Shown: positions 14,181 through 23,800 of the stretch, piece by piece
How the letters are laid out: the number at the start of each line of letters is the position of its first letter
How positions within the stretch are numbered: the stretch's first letter is position 1
From: Bacteroidales bacterium UBA3709
GTDB lineage: Bacteria; Bacteroidota; Bacteroidia; Bacteroidales; UBA932
DNA length: 34,908 bases
Reading direction: 5' to 3'
Assembly: GCA_002372015.1 (NCBI GenBank)
Contig: DFIA01000028.1
Span: forward strand, 1-34,908
The notes under the pieces: generated by a model
What the model saw: the letters and a program-made list of their open reading frames with translations, nothing else
Database searches by the model: none
What the model was told of the DNA's origin: nothing
Translations under genes and position numbers: made by a program

Positions 14181-15926
14181 ATGAAAAAGTATATTTTAGC
14201 ATTGGCTCTCTTCTCCTTTTTATTAAATTCCTGCCAAAAGGATGAAACTCAACCTGCTCTTTCCAAAACAAAAAAGAACACTCTTGCTAAGACCATAACG
14301 GCTACAATGGAAGGGATAAGCACTAAGGCTACAGAAGATAATGGGTCTTTTGCATGGCAGAAAGGTGATAGTATAGCAGTTTATACAGTAGAAGGTAAAT
14401 GGGCAAAGTTTTTCCTATCCTTAGGAGCTGGCAAGAAGATGGCTACATTTGATGTAGTACCGGGCCATGAAGGTCTTACTGCCAAGGATTTGATAATATC
14501 TCCTATGTATTTGATAAACTCAGCAAGTACAAACCTTATAGATACCGTAAACAAAACTTTTAAGGTAACATTGCCTAAGTATTACACTTATAGCGAAGGC
14601 AGTATAAATTCTCCAATGTATGCATATAGCCCGAATGGGGATATGACAAATCTATCCTTTAAACATTTAGGCGCTGTTCTAAAGGTAAGCTACAAAAATG
14701 TTCCGAATAACGCTCGCACTTTGCGTGTTTGTTCTTATGGTAATAAAGTAACAGGTGAGTTTATGGTAAATTATTCAGGCACCGAACCTAAGATAGAGAC
14801 AACCGCAGCCACAACCGACTATGTTTATGTGAGGTTTAAGGAGAGCGATATTAAAGAGAATATGACTTTCTATATTCCTATCCCCCTTGGCAACTACACA
14901 AAGTTTACTTTGGATTTTATGAATGAATCTAATGTAGGAATTAACAGTTCGTATGGTTCTTTTGATAGAAACAATATGAAAGGAGGTGGTAAGGGCTCAC
15001 TTGCTGTAACAAGAAAAGCATTGGTTACCTTGCCGTCGTTAAGGGGCAGCAATAAGACAGACCTTAGTTATAGTATTCAATATCAAGGAATAAATGCAAA
15101 TGGCAAAGCCTTGATTAAGTTTATAGTTCCCTATGGAACAAAGTACAACACACATGTTATATCGAAGACTGCTTATGAACATAATTATGGAGCAGACCCG
15201 GCACGGGTTATAAACCGCTATTATTTCTATAGTTTAAATTTAGCCTCTAATACTGCCACATACGCATATACGGCAGATTTAACACAAGATGATTATATCT
15301 GTATAATGGCAGGGCACGAGGATGATGGCTATCAGAATCCTAATGGTTTTTATGCCATAGAGGTACTTCCTCGCCTACAGCAACCTACAGCGGCATATTC
15401 TGCATGGTTAGGTAAGTGGCTTATTAAGGGGGTTGATAGTTATGGAACCCCCCTTGACCACGAGATCAATATAGAACAGGTGGTTCCTAACAGAACTTTT
15501 TGTATAACCGGTTGGGCCCCCTACGCTTCTTCTACTCTGCACACTTGGAAAATAATGGCAGACTACGATGAGAGTAATGATGCTATATATGTGCGCAATA
15601 CACTACTCTATTCTTATAGCGGTATATATCCACATAACTCAGGAAAGTACGATGGTTATGCTATAGCTTGTGGGGTATATGAAAAAACTCTTTCATCTTA
15701 CCAATACTTAGCCTTTGCCTGGCCTAAATGTTCAGACTTTGCAGCAAAAATTTTGAAAAATGCTCCTAATGCTGCAACAATGGAGGGTATTCCTAATTTT
15801 TACGACGGCAAGCGATCGGAAACCATTGCTTATTATCTTACTACTGTTGATGGTGCAAAAATTAACTACCTGGGTTCCTTTTCCGCTGAAAACTATATAC
15901 GATTCCCTGCTTCCTTGAGTAGGTAG
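14181..15926 (+). CDS. Fimbrillin-like lipoprotein, 581 aa
   Basis: An exported lipoprotein: MKKYILALALFSFLLNSC places the lipid-modified Cys at residue 18. The N-terminal region, with TKATEDNGSFAWQKGDSIAVYT, the strand TFDVVPG and a later FKHLGAVLKVSY, has the layout of Bacteroidota fimbrillin-family (FimA/Mfa-like) proteins, where ATRA/TKA-type residues follow the signal. The region from about 295 to 385 looks like a separate beta domain. The last 180 residues, starting near AWLGKWLIKGVDSYG, look like another beta-rich domain that I cannot name. It follows the BIG2 gene by 54 bases with no terminator between, and a terminator follows at 15967. I am fairly sure of the localisation and less sure of fimbrial assembly. 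Confidence 0.7.
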   Translation: MKKYILALALFSFLLNSCQKDETQPALSKTKKNTLAKTITATMEGISTKATEDNGSFAWQKGDSIAVYTVEGKWAKFFLSLGAGKKMATFDVVPGHEGLTAKDLIISPMYLINSASTNLIDTVNKTFKVTLPKYYTYSEGSINSPMYAYSPNGDMTNLSFKHLGAVLKVSYKNVPNNARTLRVCSYGNKVTGEFMVNYSGTEPKIETTAATTDYVYVRFKESDIKENMTFYIPIPLGNYTKFTLDFMNESNVGINSSYGSFDRNNMKGGGKGSLAVTRKALVTLPSLRGSNKTDLSYSIQYQGINANGKALIKFIVPYGTKYNTHVISKTAYEHNYGADPARVINRYYFYSLNLASNTATYAYTADLTQDDYICIMAGHEDDGYQNPNGFYAIEVLPRLQQPTAAYSAWLGKWLIKGVDSYGTPLDHEINIEQVVPNRTFCITGWAPYASSTLHTWKIMADYDESNDAIYVRNTLLYSYSGIYPHNSGKYDGYAIACGVYEKTLSSYQYLAFAWPKCSDFAAKILKNAPNAATMEGIPNFYDGKRSETIAYYLTTVDGAKINYLGSFSAENYIRFPASLSR

Positions 15927-15966
15927 GCCGTGTTCATAAGCAGTGATATATTCAATAAATTAAGAT

Positions 15967-16002
15967 AGGCCGGTTAATGATTTCTTAGCCGGTCTCTTTT
16001 TT
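15967..16002 (+). terminator. Intrinsic terminator after the fimbrillin-like gene
   Basis: An 11-bp stem, AGGCCGGTTAA (15967-15977) with TTAGCCGGTCT (15985-15995), containing G-T pairs, is followed by CTTTTTT. It separates the surface-protein genes from the ribosomal operon. Confidence 0.85.
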
Positions 16003-16006
16003 CTGA

Positions 16007-16037
16007 TTTGCTTTTAGCAATTTTTTGAGTATATTTG
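16007..16037 (+). promoter_or_regulatory. Promoter of rplM-rpsI-rpsB-tsf
   Basis: TTTG at 16007-16010, a 19-base spacer, and TATATTTG at 16030-16037 followed by CA match the Bacteroidota promoter consensus fully. Transcription should begin near 16041-16043. Confidence 0.7.
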
Positions 16038-16041
16038 CACC

Positions 16042-16075
16042 CCCTTAGAAAGAAGGGCCCTCGCAAATGGGAGGG
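16042..16075 (+). promoter_or_regulatory. Two-hairpin mRNA leader before rplM (candidate L13 autoregulatory leader)
   Basis: Two adjacent hairpins begin right at the predicted transcript start: CCCTT-6 nt-AAGGG (16042-16057) and CCCTC-8 nt-GAGGG (16058-16075). The first CCCTT arm could also pair with the last GAGGG arm, so two exclusive folds are possible. This suits feedback control by a ribosomal protein, which is known for many r-protein operons; for this one it is inferred. Confidence 0.45.
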
Positions 16076-16102
16076 AATTTTAATCATTTAAAACAACAAA
16101 TA

Positions 16103-16555
16103 GTGGATTACAGAAGTTACAAATCGGTCTTTGTAAATGATAAGACAGCCACTAAAGAGTGGGTGGTTATTGATGCAACAGACCAGATTTTAGGCCGTCT
16201 TGCCTCCAGATTGGCAATAATTCTCAGAGGCAAGAACAAAGCCAACTTTACACCTCACACAGACTGCGGCGATAATGTAATCGTAGTTAATGCGGAGAAG
16301 GTGCGCCTTACCGGCAAAAAGTTGACAGACAAGGTGTACGTACGGCACACCGGTTACCCAGGCGGCCAGCGTTTTACAACTCCAGCAGAGTTGCTTAAAC
16401 GTAAGCCGGTAGCGGTTTTAGAGGAAGCTGTAAGAGGAATGCTTCCTAAATCACGGCTCGGAGCTCAGATGTTCCGCAATCTGCATGTTTATGCAGGCAG
16501 CGAGCATCCTCACGAGGCACAAAAACCAAGAACAATCACTTTAAACGAAATTTAG
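16103..16555 (+). CDS. rplM: 50S ribosomal protein L13
   Basis: Ribosomal protein L13 (uL13), an early-assembling 50S protein. Core motifs KEWVVIDATDQILGRLAS, HTDCGDNVIVVNAEKV, VYVRHTGYPGG and AVRGMLPKSRLG are all present. I place the start at the GTG at 16103 (MDYRSYKSVFVNDKT, 150 aa), which matches the N-terminus of Bacteroides L13. The upstream ATG at 16067 would add 12 residues and lie inside the leader hairpin. The stop is 3 bases before rpsI. Confidence 0.95.
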   Translation: MDYRSYKSVFVNDKTATKEWVVIDATDQILGRLASRLAIILRGKNKANFTPHTDCGDNVIVVNAEKVRLTGKKLTDKVYVRHTGYPGGQRFTTPAELLKRKPVAVLEEAVRGMLPKSRLGAQMFRNLHVYAGSEHPHEAQKPRTITLNEI

Positions 16556-16558
16556 AGC

Positions 16559-16948
16559 ATGGAGAAAGTAAACGCCCTTGGAAGACGTAAATCAGCTGTT
16601 GCTCGCGTTTATGTGGGTTCAGGCAAAGGCAACATTACTATTAACGGAAAAGAGCTGGGAGTATATTTTCCAGACGATTCTCTCAAATACATAGTAATGC
16701 AGCCTCTTAACATTACCAACACCGCCGGAAATTTTGATATTACGGTTAATTTAGACGGTGGCGGTATTAAAGGACAGGCAGAGGCTCTTCGCCTCGCTAT
16801 TTCGCGTGCTCTCTGCAAGATAGATGCCGAGGCTTATCGTCCGGCTCTGAAGAAGGAAGGTTTCCTTTCAAGAGATGCAAGAGAGGTAGAAAGAAAGAAG
16901 CCTGGTCAGCCTGGTGCACGCAGACGCTTCCAGTTCAGCAAGCGTTAG
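16559..16948 (+). CDS. rpsI: 30S ribosomal protein S9
   Basis: Ribosomal protein S9 (uS9), 129 aa. Its C-terminal tail reaches the P-site tRNA in the 30S subunit. NALGRRKSAVARVYV at the start, the segment GGGIKGQAEALRLAISRAL, and the basic C-terminus KKPGQPGARRRFQFSKR are characteristic. The gene starts 3 bases after rplM ends, the usual rplM-rpsI pair, and is followed by a 196-base gap before rpsB. Confidence 0.97.
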   Translation: MEKVNALGRRKSAVARVYVGSGKGNITINGKELGVYFPDDSLKYIVMQPLNITNTAGNFDITVNLDGGGIKGQAEALRLAISRALCKIDAEAYRPALKKEGFLSRDAREVERKKPGQPGARRRFQFSKR

Positions 16949-16954
16949 TTTTGC

Positions 16955-17104
16955 GTTCTAAAGAACAGAGCACAGAATGGGATAAAAGCTGTGGACTCAA
17001 AAAGATTACCACTCCTTTGCCCTTCTGCGGAAAATCTTCAGGAGTATTTTCTACCAGAAGATTGATGAAAAGAGGCCTCGCAGTTTAAGAAACTCAACAG
17101 AGGC
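16955..17104 (+). promoter_or_regulatory. Structured rpsI-rpsB intergenic region (candidate S2 leader)
   Basis: The 196-base gap holds no gene but several stem-loops: GTTCT-aa-AGAAC (16955-16966), ACTCC with GGAGT (17011-17015 and 17041-17045), and a nested hairpin GCCTC...GAGGC (17075-17104) enclosing AGTTT-aag-AAACT. No TAnnTTTG promoter was found, so rpsB probably depends on read-through, possibly with S2-mediated control. Function is inferred. Confidence 0.35.
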
Positions 17105-17144
17105 AAAAAAGAAAAATAATAAAGCATTATTAAAGGTTATTAAA

Positions 17145-18020
17145 ATGCCAAGAACAAATTTCCAAGAATTATTAGATGCAGGTGCACACTTCGGTCATTT
17201 GAAGAGGAAATGGAATCCTAAGATGGCTCCTTATATCTTTATGGAGAAGAAAGGAATCCATATTATAGACCTGCACAAGACCGTGCTTATGATAGATGAT
17301 GCAGCAGTTATGATGAAGAACCTTGCCCGCAGCGGTAGGAGGATTCTTTTTGTTGCAACTAAGAAGCAGGCTAAAGACATAATTGCGGAGCAGGCCAAAT
17401 CCGTAAATATGCCTTATGTTACAGAAAGATGGCCAGGTGGTATGCTAACAAACTTCCCAACAATCCGAAAGGCTGTTAAGAAGATGAATACCATTGATAA
17501 AATGAAAACAGATGGCACTTACGAAACTCTTGCAAAGAGAGAAAAACTGCAGGTAGATCGCCAGCGTGCCAAGTTGGAAAAGAACTTGGGCTCTATTGCA
17601 GACATGAGCCGCTTGCCATCTGCACTATTTGTTGTTGATGTTCAGAAAGAAGCTAATGCCGTAAAAGAAGCTAAGAAGCTGAATATTCCTGTTATAGCAA
17701 TGGTAGATACATGTTGCGATCCTACACCAATCGATTTTGTAATTCCAGCCAATGATGATGCAGCAAAGAGCGTTGCTGTTGTGGTAAGTGCTCTTTGTGG
17801 TGCTATTTCTGAAGGTTTGGCAGAGAGAAAACTCGAAAAAGAGAAAGCCGCTGCAGAAGAAGAGAAGAAGGCTAAGGAAAGAGATTTGGCTAAGATGGAG
17901 AGCGACAAGAAATCTTCAGACTCTATGCCGGAAGGTAAAAAGCTTCGTCCAAGAAGAAAGGTAAGCACAGATGAGGCTAAGCCTAAAAGGGCAACAAAGC
18001 CTGAACAAAATGCAGAATAA
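17145..18020 (+). CDS. rpsB: 30S ribosomal protein S2
   Basis: Ribosomal protein S2 (uS2), the last-assembling protein on the 30S back. Motifs LLDAGAHFGHLKRKWNPKM, YIFMEKKGIHIIDL, TERWPGGMLTNF, PSALFVVDVQKE and VDTCCDPTPIDFVIPANDDA are clear. At 291 aa it is longer than the approximately 240-aa enterobacterial protein because of a charged, low-complexity C-terminus rich in Lys and Glu (about residues 225-291), likely a helix followed by a disordered tail. It is followed by tsf after 19 bases, the standard rpsB-tsf pair. Confidence 0.97.
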   Translation: MPRTNFQELLDAGAHFGHLKRKWNPKMAPYIFMEKKGIHIIDLHKTVLMIDDAAVMMKNLARSGRRILFVATKKQAKDIIAEQAKSVNMPYVTERWPGGMLTNFPTIRKAVKKMNTIDKMKTDGTYETLAKREKLQVDRQRAKLEKNLGSIADMSRLPSALFVVDVQKEANAVKEAKKLNIPVIAMVDTCCDPTPIDFVIPANDDAAKSVAVVVSALCGAISEGLAERKLEKEKAAAEEEKKAKERDLAKMESDKKSSDSMPEGKKLRPRRKVSTDEAKPKRATKPEQNAE

Positions 18021-18039
18021 TTAAACAGGGGAGATTATT

Positions 18040-19035
18040 ATGGAAATCAAAGCATCAGAGGTAATGAAGCTTCGCCAAATGACGCAGGCCGGTATGATGG
18101 ACTGCAAACAAGCCTTGATAGAGGCCGAGGGCGACTTTGAAAGAGCAAAGGAAATACTCAGAGAAAAAGGTAAGGTTATTGCTGCTAAGCGTTCAGACAG
18201 AGAAACCACAGAAGGAGCTGTTTTGGCCAGAACTAATGCCGATAAAACGGTTGCTACTATGGTTTGTTTGGGTTGCGAAACAGATTTTGTAGCTAAAACA
18301 GAAGGATTCCAGACTCTTGCAAACGGCATAGCAGATGTTGCTATGGAAAATATGCCTGCCAGCTTAGATGAGCTTAAAAAATGTAAGCTGGGCAATCTTA
18401 CAATAGAAGATGCAATTATGGATCAAACTGGCAAGAGCGGTGAGAAACATGTTATTGCATGCTATGAGAAGATAGAGGCTCCTTTTGTAGGATTCTATAT
18501 TCACAATAATCAAAAAATAGCAACAATAGTAGGTTTTAGCAAAAAGATATCAGACGAGGTTGCAAAGGAAATAGCAATGCAGGTTACTGCAATGGCTCCT
18601 ATAGCCGTAACGGCAGACGATATTCCTCAAGCCAAGAAAGATGAAGAACTTTCTATAGCTATTACCAAAACAAAGGAAGAAATGGTACAGAAGGCAGTAG
18701 AGGCTGCTCTAAATAAGGCAGGTCTCAACCCTAACCATTTCGACAGCGAAGACCATATAGAGAGCAATATAGCAAAGGGTTGGATTACTGCAGAGCAGGC
18801 AGAGCAGGGTAGAAAGATAATGAAAGAAGCTGCAGAGCAGAAAGCCGCTTCATTGCCGGAAGCTATGATTCAGAATATTGCCAATGGTCGTTTGAACAAA
18901 TTCTTTAAAGAGAAAACCCTTAATGAGCAGGTGCTTGCTTTGGGCGATGGAAAAGAAACTGTATCGCAATATCTAAAGAGAATGGATGCTGAGGTGAAAG
19001 TTCTTTCTTTCCGCAGATTCTCTTTATCAGACTAA
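18040..19035 (+). CDS. tsf: Translation elongation factor Ts
   Basis: EF-Ts (331 aa), the nucleotide-exchange factor that regenerates EF-Tu-GTP. The N-terminal UBA-like helix region reads VMKLRQMTQAGMMDCKQAL, the EF-Tu-binding motif is ETDFVAKTEGF, and dimerisation-domain sequence AMQVTAMAPIAV and the coiled region before NEQVLA follow. The C-terminus EVKVLSFRRFSL is typical of the family. It ends the rplM-rpsI-rpsB-tsf operon and is closed by a strong terminator. Confidence 0.97.
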   Translation: MEIKASEVMKLRQMTQAGMMDCKQALIEAEGDFERAKEILREKGKVIAAKRSDRETTEGAVLARTNADKTVATMVCLGCETDFVAKTEGFQTLANGIADVAMENMPASLDELKKCKLGNLTIEDAIMDQTGKSGEKHVIACYEKIEAPFVGFYIHNNQKIATIVGFSKKISDEVAKEIAMQVTAMAPIAVTADDIPQAKKDEELSIAITKTKEEMVQKAVEAALNKAGLNPNHFDSEDHIESNIAKGWITAEQAEQGRKIMKEAAEQKAASLPEAMIQNIANGRLNKFFKEKTLNEQVLALGDGKETVSQYLKRMDAEVKVLSFRRFSLSD

Positions 19036-19054
19036 TTGGTAATAAGAAGTTAAT

Positions 19055-19094
19055 AAAAAAAAGAGGTCATTTTTTTAATGACCTCTTTTTTTTG
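19055..19094. terminator. Bidirectional terminator between tsf and susD
   Basis: An A-rich 5' arm ending in GAGGTCATT (19063-19071) pairs with AATGACCTC (19077-19085), extended by A/T pairs, with T runs on both strands. It ends tsf from the left and the susCD operon from the right. Confidence 0.88.
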
Positions 19095-19111
19095 TGTTAA
19101 CACATAACGGT

Positions 19112-20848
19112 TTACCAACCATAGTTTTGTGTAAGAGTTTTTCCAACAGCTTCGTACAAGTCTATCTGTCCGGAAGGAATAGGATAGAGATAGTGCTTAG
19201 CGCTATAAGTTCTTTTTAGTCCTTGGCTGGCATCTATATATCCATCGGTAGTAACAGCAGGCTTATTAGCGTTAGGGTCTGCCATTATAGGATCGTCCAT
19301 TACGTATGCGCCTTTTACTAAATCTGGATAGTTTTGGGTATCGAGCTTGTCAAGCTGATGCCAACGTATAAGACTCCAGTAACGGTCGTTGTTATCGTAC
19401 ATGAGTTCAATACGTCTTTCACGTCTGATTTCCCAAATCAATGCGCTTACTCCCATGTTATTAGCTGGATCTGCCGCAGGAGATACTGTAAGGTGTGGCA
19501 TGCCAACTCTGTCTCTAAGTTTGTTGATAGAGTTGTCTAAGTCTGTTTGGGAAATAGAACCGAGTTCTGCACAAGCCTCTGCGTAGTTCAGATAAATATT
19601 TGCCAACCAATAGATAGGTGCATCTGAATAGTTTGCACTTGTCTGGTTTCTATACTGTGTGGCAAATGTATTGTTATCAAACTTATAAACGCCATAACCT
19701 GTAGAAGATGTGGTTTCCATACCTGCAAATCTTATGTAGCCATTGCCTCTGTACATCAAAACAGGGTCTATGGCAGCAGCAAGTCTTGGATCTCTTACAG
19801 ATAGAAGGTTTTTGATGCTCAACTCTTTGTTGCCAGAATCATAAACCGGATGGTCTGTTTTGTCTTCAGAGGTTGTAGCAAGCGGTTTACCATCCTTAAA
19901 CAAATAGGAATCAAAGGCAGCTTTGCTCATACCATGTTGCATGGTAGAAGAACATGTGTAGCTTATTGTAGAGTGAACAAGGTAACCAGTAGCATAGTGC
20001 TTATAAAGAATCATCTCTTTATTGTCTTTAAGATCTGCTGAGTTATAATTGCCTTGATAAGAACTATTAAGAGCAAACATGGAGTTGCTCATCAATGCTT
20101 GGCTGGCTGTTTTGGATTCGTTTAAGAATTTGTTTGCACGAGCAGCATCCGGAGCTTTTTGACCGTCTGTAGTAGAACGATACTTGCAGAAAGTTCCCTC
20201 ATAAAGACAAATTTCAGATTTGATGGCATTTGCAACATTAGCATTAAACAGCACTCTGGAATTGGCGTTCATTGTAATGTTGGCAACAGCAAAGTTGAGG
20301 TCTTCAAGAACTTTGTCCATAACAAGATCTCTGTCTTGCCTTTCGCCATACAGATACAATTCTTTATCGCTGTCATTAACGTCGAGCACTTTGTCAACAT
20401 ATATAATATCTCCAAAGGCGCGAACAAGCTGGTAGTGCTTTAAGGCTCTATAAAGGCGGGCCACACCTATCCAGTTATTCTTAGAGGCGTCTGACATAGA
20501 TGCTATTCCAGGTATTCTTGCAATCATAAGGTTTGCACGTCTTAGGGCTGTATAGTTAGAGCTCCATAAAGAAACGGAAGCAGGAACATTCTGGTAGGTC
20601 CACTGTGCAAAACCGGTACTTGCCTGATTGTCGTTGAGTGTCTGGAAGTAGAATACACCGCTACCACCAGCATTACCGTAACCTGTAAATTCGTCGTAGA
20701 AACTGTTGGCGAATGTCTGGACATTGGTTTCGCTTGTCCAAAAGTTATCATCGGTAAACTGGTCTAACGGTTTTTTGTCCAAGAACTTATCGCAGCTTGT
20801 AACTGCAAGTACGGACAACATCAAGATAACAAATCTAATATTTTTCAT
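19112..20848 (-). CDS. SusD/RagB family nutrient-binding outer-membrane lipoprotein (pair 1)
   Basis: A 578-residue SusD-family lipoprotein, the lid of a SusCD complex that captures glycans or peptides at the cell surface. The signal MKNIRFVILMLSVLAVTSC ends in a lipobox at C19, followed by DKFLDKKPLDQFTDDNFW, the classic SusD start. TPR-like helices such as RLYRALKHYQLVRAFGD and YWLANIYLNYAEACAELG and the C-terminal RRERRIELMYDNNDRYWSLIRW/YLYPIP signature are present. It follows its susC partner by 16 bases and ends at the terminator shared with tsf. The substrate cannot be told; no glycoside hydrolase lies nearby. Confidence 0.93.
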   Translation of the reverse strand: MKNIRFVILMLSVLAVTSCDKFLDKKPLDQFTDDNFWTSETNVQTFANSFYDEFTGYGNAGGSGVFYFQTLNDNQASTGFAQWTYQNVPASVSLWSSNYTALRRANLMIARIPGIASMSDASKNNWIGVARLYRALKHYQLVRAFGDIIYVDKVLDVNDSDKELYLYGERQDRDLVMDKVLEDLNFAVANITMNANSRVLFNANVANAIKSEICLYEGTFCKYRSTTDGQKAPDAARANKFLNESKTASQALMSNSMFALNSSYQGNYNSADLKDNKEMILYKHYATGYLVHSTISYTCSSTMQHGMSKAAFDSYLFKDGKPLATTSEDKTDHPVYDSGNKELSIKNLLSVRDPRLAAAIDPVLMYRGNGYIRFAGMETTSSTGYGVYKFDNNTFATQYRNQTSANYSDAPIYWLANIYLNYAEACAELGSISQTDLDNSINKLRDRVGMPHLTVSPAADPANNMGVSALIWEIRRERRIELMYDNNDRYWSLIRWHQLDKLDTQNYPDLVKGAYVMDDPIMADPNANKPAVTTDGYIDASQGLKRTYSAKHYLYPIPSGQIDLYEAVGKTLTQNYGW

Positions 20849-20864
20849 ATCTGTAATATTTCAA

Positions 20865-23800
20865 TTAAAATGTAACTTGTAAACCGCAAGAGTATGTACG
20901 CATAAATGGATCTGTACGTCCCCAAACACCGTTTCCGAGAGAACCGTTACCTGTGTTTATTTCAGGGTCGAGCCCAAACTTCTTGGTGTGGTTAATTATA
21001 TCAAAAGCATTGGTAATACCCGCATAGAATCTAACTTTCTCAAGTTTGATTTTCTGAGTGATATTCTTAGGAAGGGTGTAACCTACGGTAATATTCTTGA
21101 GTCTGAGGTAAGCCATGTTAACCAAGTACTTGGTCTGTGGATAGAAGTTGTGGTTTCCAAGACCTATAACAGAAATGGTACCTTGTCCGGCGTTACCAGG
21201 GAACATACGAGGGTAAGTAGCTTTTTGGTTAATTACACCAGCTGCAACATCGGCGTTGGTTACATAGCTTGTCTGGTTCTTATAGATAGCGTCGGCTCCT
21301 CTCATGAGAGGCATAACAAAGGCAGACTGTGTCCACATATCTCTCTTTCCTACACCTTGGAAGAAGAGATCTACATCTATGCCTTTCCACTCTGCACCAA
21401 GACGTAAGCTGTATTGGTAGCGTGGCTGAGTATTACCTATTACTACAAGGTCGCCGTGGTTGTCTTGTGTGCCTTCTCCACCATCTATAACACCATCTCC
21501 GTTTATATCTACAAACTTAATGTCTCCAGGGCCAAAGATGAAAGCACCTTGCTCCAGACCTCTCTGAGATGCTATGCCGCTTGCATAAATAGGCTTGCCT
21601 TCTGAATCAACTCCGTTGAAGTCTGCAGAGGTGAAATATCTGTCTGTCTTGAAACCCCAGATATCGCCATAGTTTTTGCCGGAATAGTTAGAGTTGAGAA
21701 GTTTAGAGTTGTTATTCCACTTAGAAACCTTTGTTGTGTAATCTGCAATGTTTCCAATTGCATAAACATATACATCGTTGAAGTTATGCTTCCACTCTAC
21801 AGTGAATTCCCAACCGCGTGAACGGAGAGAACCGGCATTTTCGTGGGCAGCAGAGGCTCCGAGAACCTGAGGCATTGTCTGACCAGGGGCCAACATGTCC
21901 TTAGTATCTCTTTGGAACCAATCGAACGATGCGTTGATTTCTCCGCCAAGGAAGCCGAGATCTAAACCTATGTTGGTTGTGGCTATGCTCTCCCATGTAA
22001 GACTCTCAGATACCATCTTAGGCATACCGAAAGTATCGTACTTGGAATTGCCGTTACCCAACCAGTTTACACTACCTGCGTTGCGAGCCATTGTCTGCAA
22101 GTACATGTCGCTGCCCACCTCTTGGTTACCAACAACTCCGTAAGAAGCTCTCAGCTTGGCGGTGTTTACCACTTTCTTCAAAGGAGTAAAGAAAGGCTCC
22201 TCGCTAATTCTCCAGCCTGCAGATGCAGATGGGAAGAAAGCCCAGCGGTCGTTTGCAGGGAACTTGGAAGAACCATCGTAACGTCCGTTGATTTCCAACA
22301 GATATTTGCCTTTATAATCGTAATTGATACGTCCGAAGAAACCGGCAGAAGCAAGTTTGCTGTGGCTTCCTGTAGTTTCGTTGTTAACAGATGCAGTCAG
22401 AGGAATTTCCTGCAGATTATTATCCAAGAAGGTATCTCTGCGAATCTTCCACCACTGATACTCAGAAGCGTCTGCATTGAAACCTGCCATAAAGTTCAGG
22501 TGATGATCCTGAACCAAAGTGAGGTTATAGTTACCATAAATGTTGGTGTTGTAACCTCTTCTGGTGTCTGTTTGCTCTACAAGATAAGTAGAGGTAGAAA
22601 GGGTTGTTTCTTCAGGGGTTACGCTCCATGTATTTTGCAAGTGAACAGGAATGTTGGATTGCTTGTATCTCATTGTGTTCTGGAGGTATGTAAAGTCTGC
22701 GTTTAGGGTGAGACCTTCCAAAATAGTTATCTTGGCAAAACCACCTAAACGTAACCTGTCTCTCTTAGTGTAGCTGTCGCCGGCCTGCATACGATATGCT
22801 ATGGTGTTACGGCCATCCATTCCGTTTATTGTTCCCCAAGGACCAAAGAAGCTTCCCCATCTCCAAAGATACTGGTAGTCGCCACTTCTCATGGCATCTG
22901 TAGGGTCTTGATAATCTTTATTCACATAACTGACTCTTGCTCCAACTTCCAGATAGTTATTAACCTTAGAAGATACGTTAACGGTAGTAGAGTACTTTTT
23001 AAGAACATCAGGATTGAAGTTCATCAGACCCTGCTGACGATCGTATCCAAAAGATACATAGTAGTTTGTGTTGCCACTCAAACCCTGTACGGAAATAGTG
23101 TGGTTCTGCGATGGAGCATGGTTGTTGAACAGGATACCCTGAACATCCCAGTCTGCAAAATAACCTATACCAGGAATGTAGTCGTCTCCTACTACCATCT
23201 CGCGATAGCCAGCTTTTTTCTTGTGCTTGGCTTGCCAAGCCTTAACTCCATCTAAGAAAGGTGCGCTATCCATGTACATACCAAAGAGCTCGTTCTCCAA
23301 GCCAGCTCTGTTGTTAGCATCAAGCAAGCCGTTAACCTGCTCCAAAACTGTAGGATAATCAGGAAGTACGGTGGCCTTGCTCCAACCAAAGTTGTTGGAA
23401 TAGTTTACAAGAGCTTTTTCTTTAGTTTTTGCTGTTTTGGTTGTGATGAGCACAACTCCAAATGCAGCTCTTGTTCCGTAAATAGAAGCAGAAGCAGCAT
23501 CTTTCAAAACAGAAATACTCTCAATATCAAGAGAGTTAAGATATGAGATGTTGTCGATAGGAACGCCATCTACAATGTAGAGCGGAGTAGAAGTTCCGCT
23601 GTTGGATAGAGTTCCGATACCACGAATTACGATGCTTGGATCGTCTCCAATTTTACCTCTTGTGTTGAGGATAGTAAGACCTGGCACAGCACCTTGCAGA
23701 GATTTGCCAAGATCTGAAGTAGCCTTAGACTCTAAAGTCTTAGCCACATCTACAGCAGCTACGGCACCAGTAAGATTTGCTTTTCTTTGAGTGCCATAAC

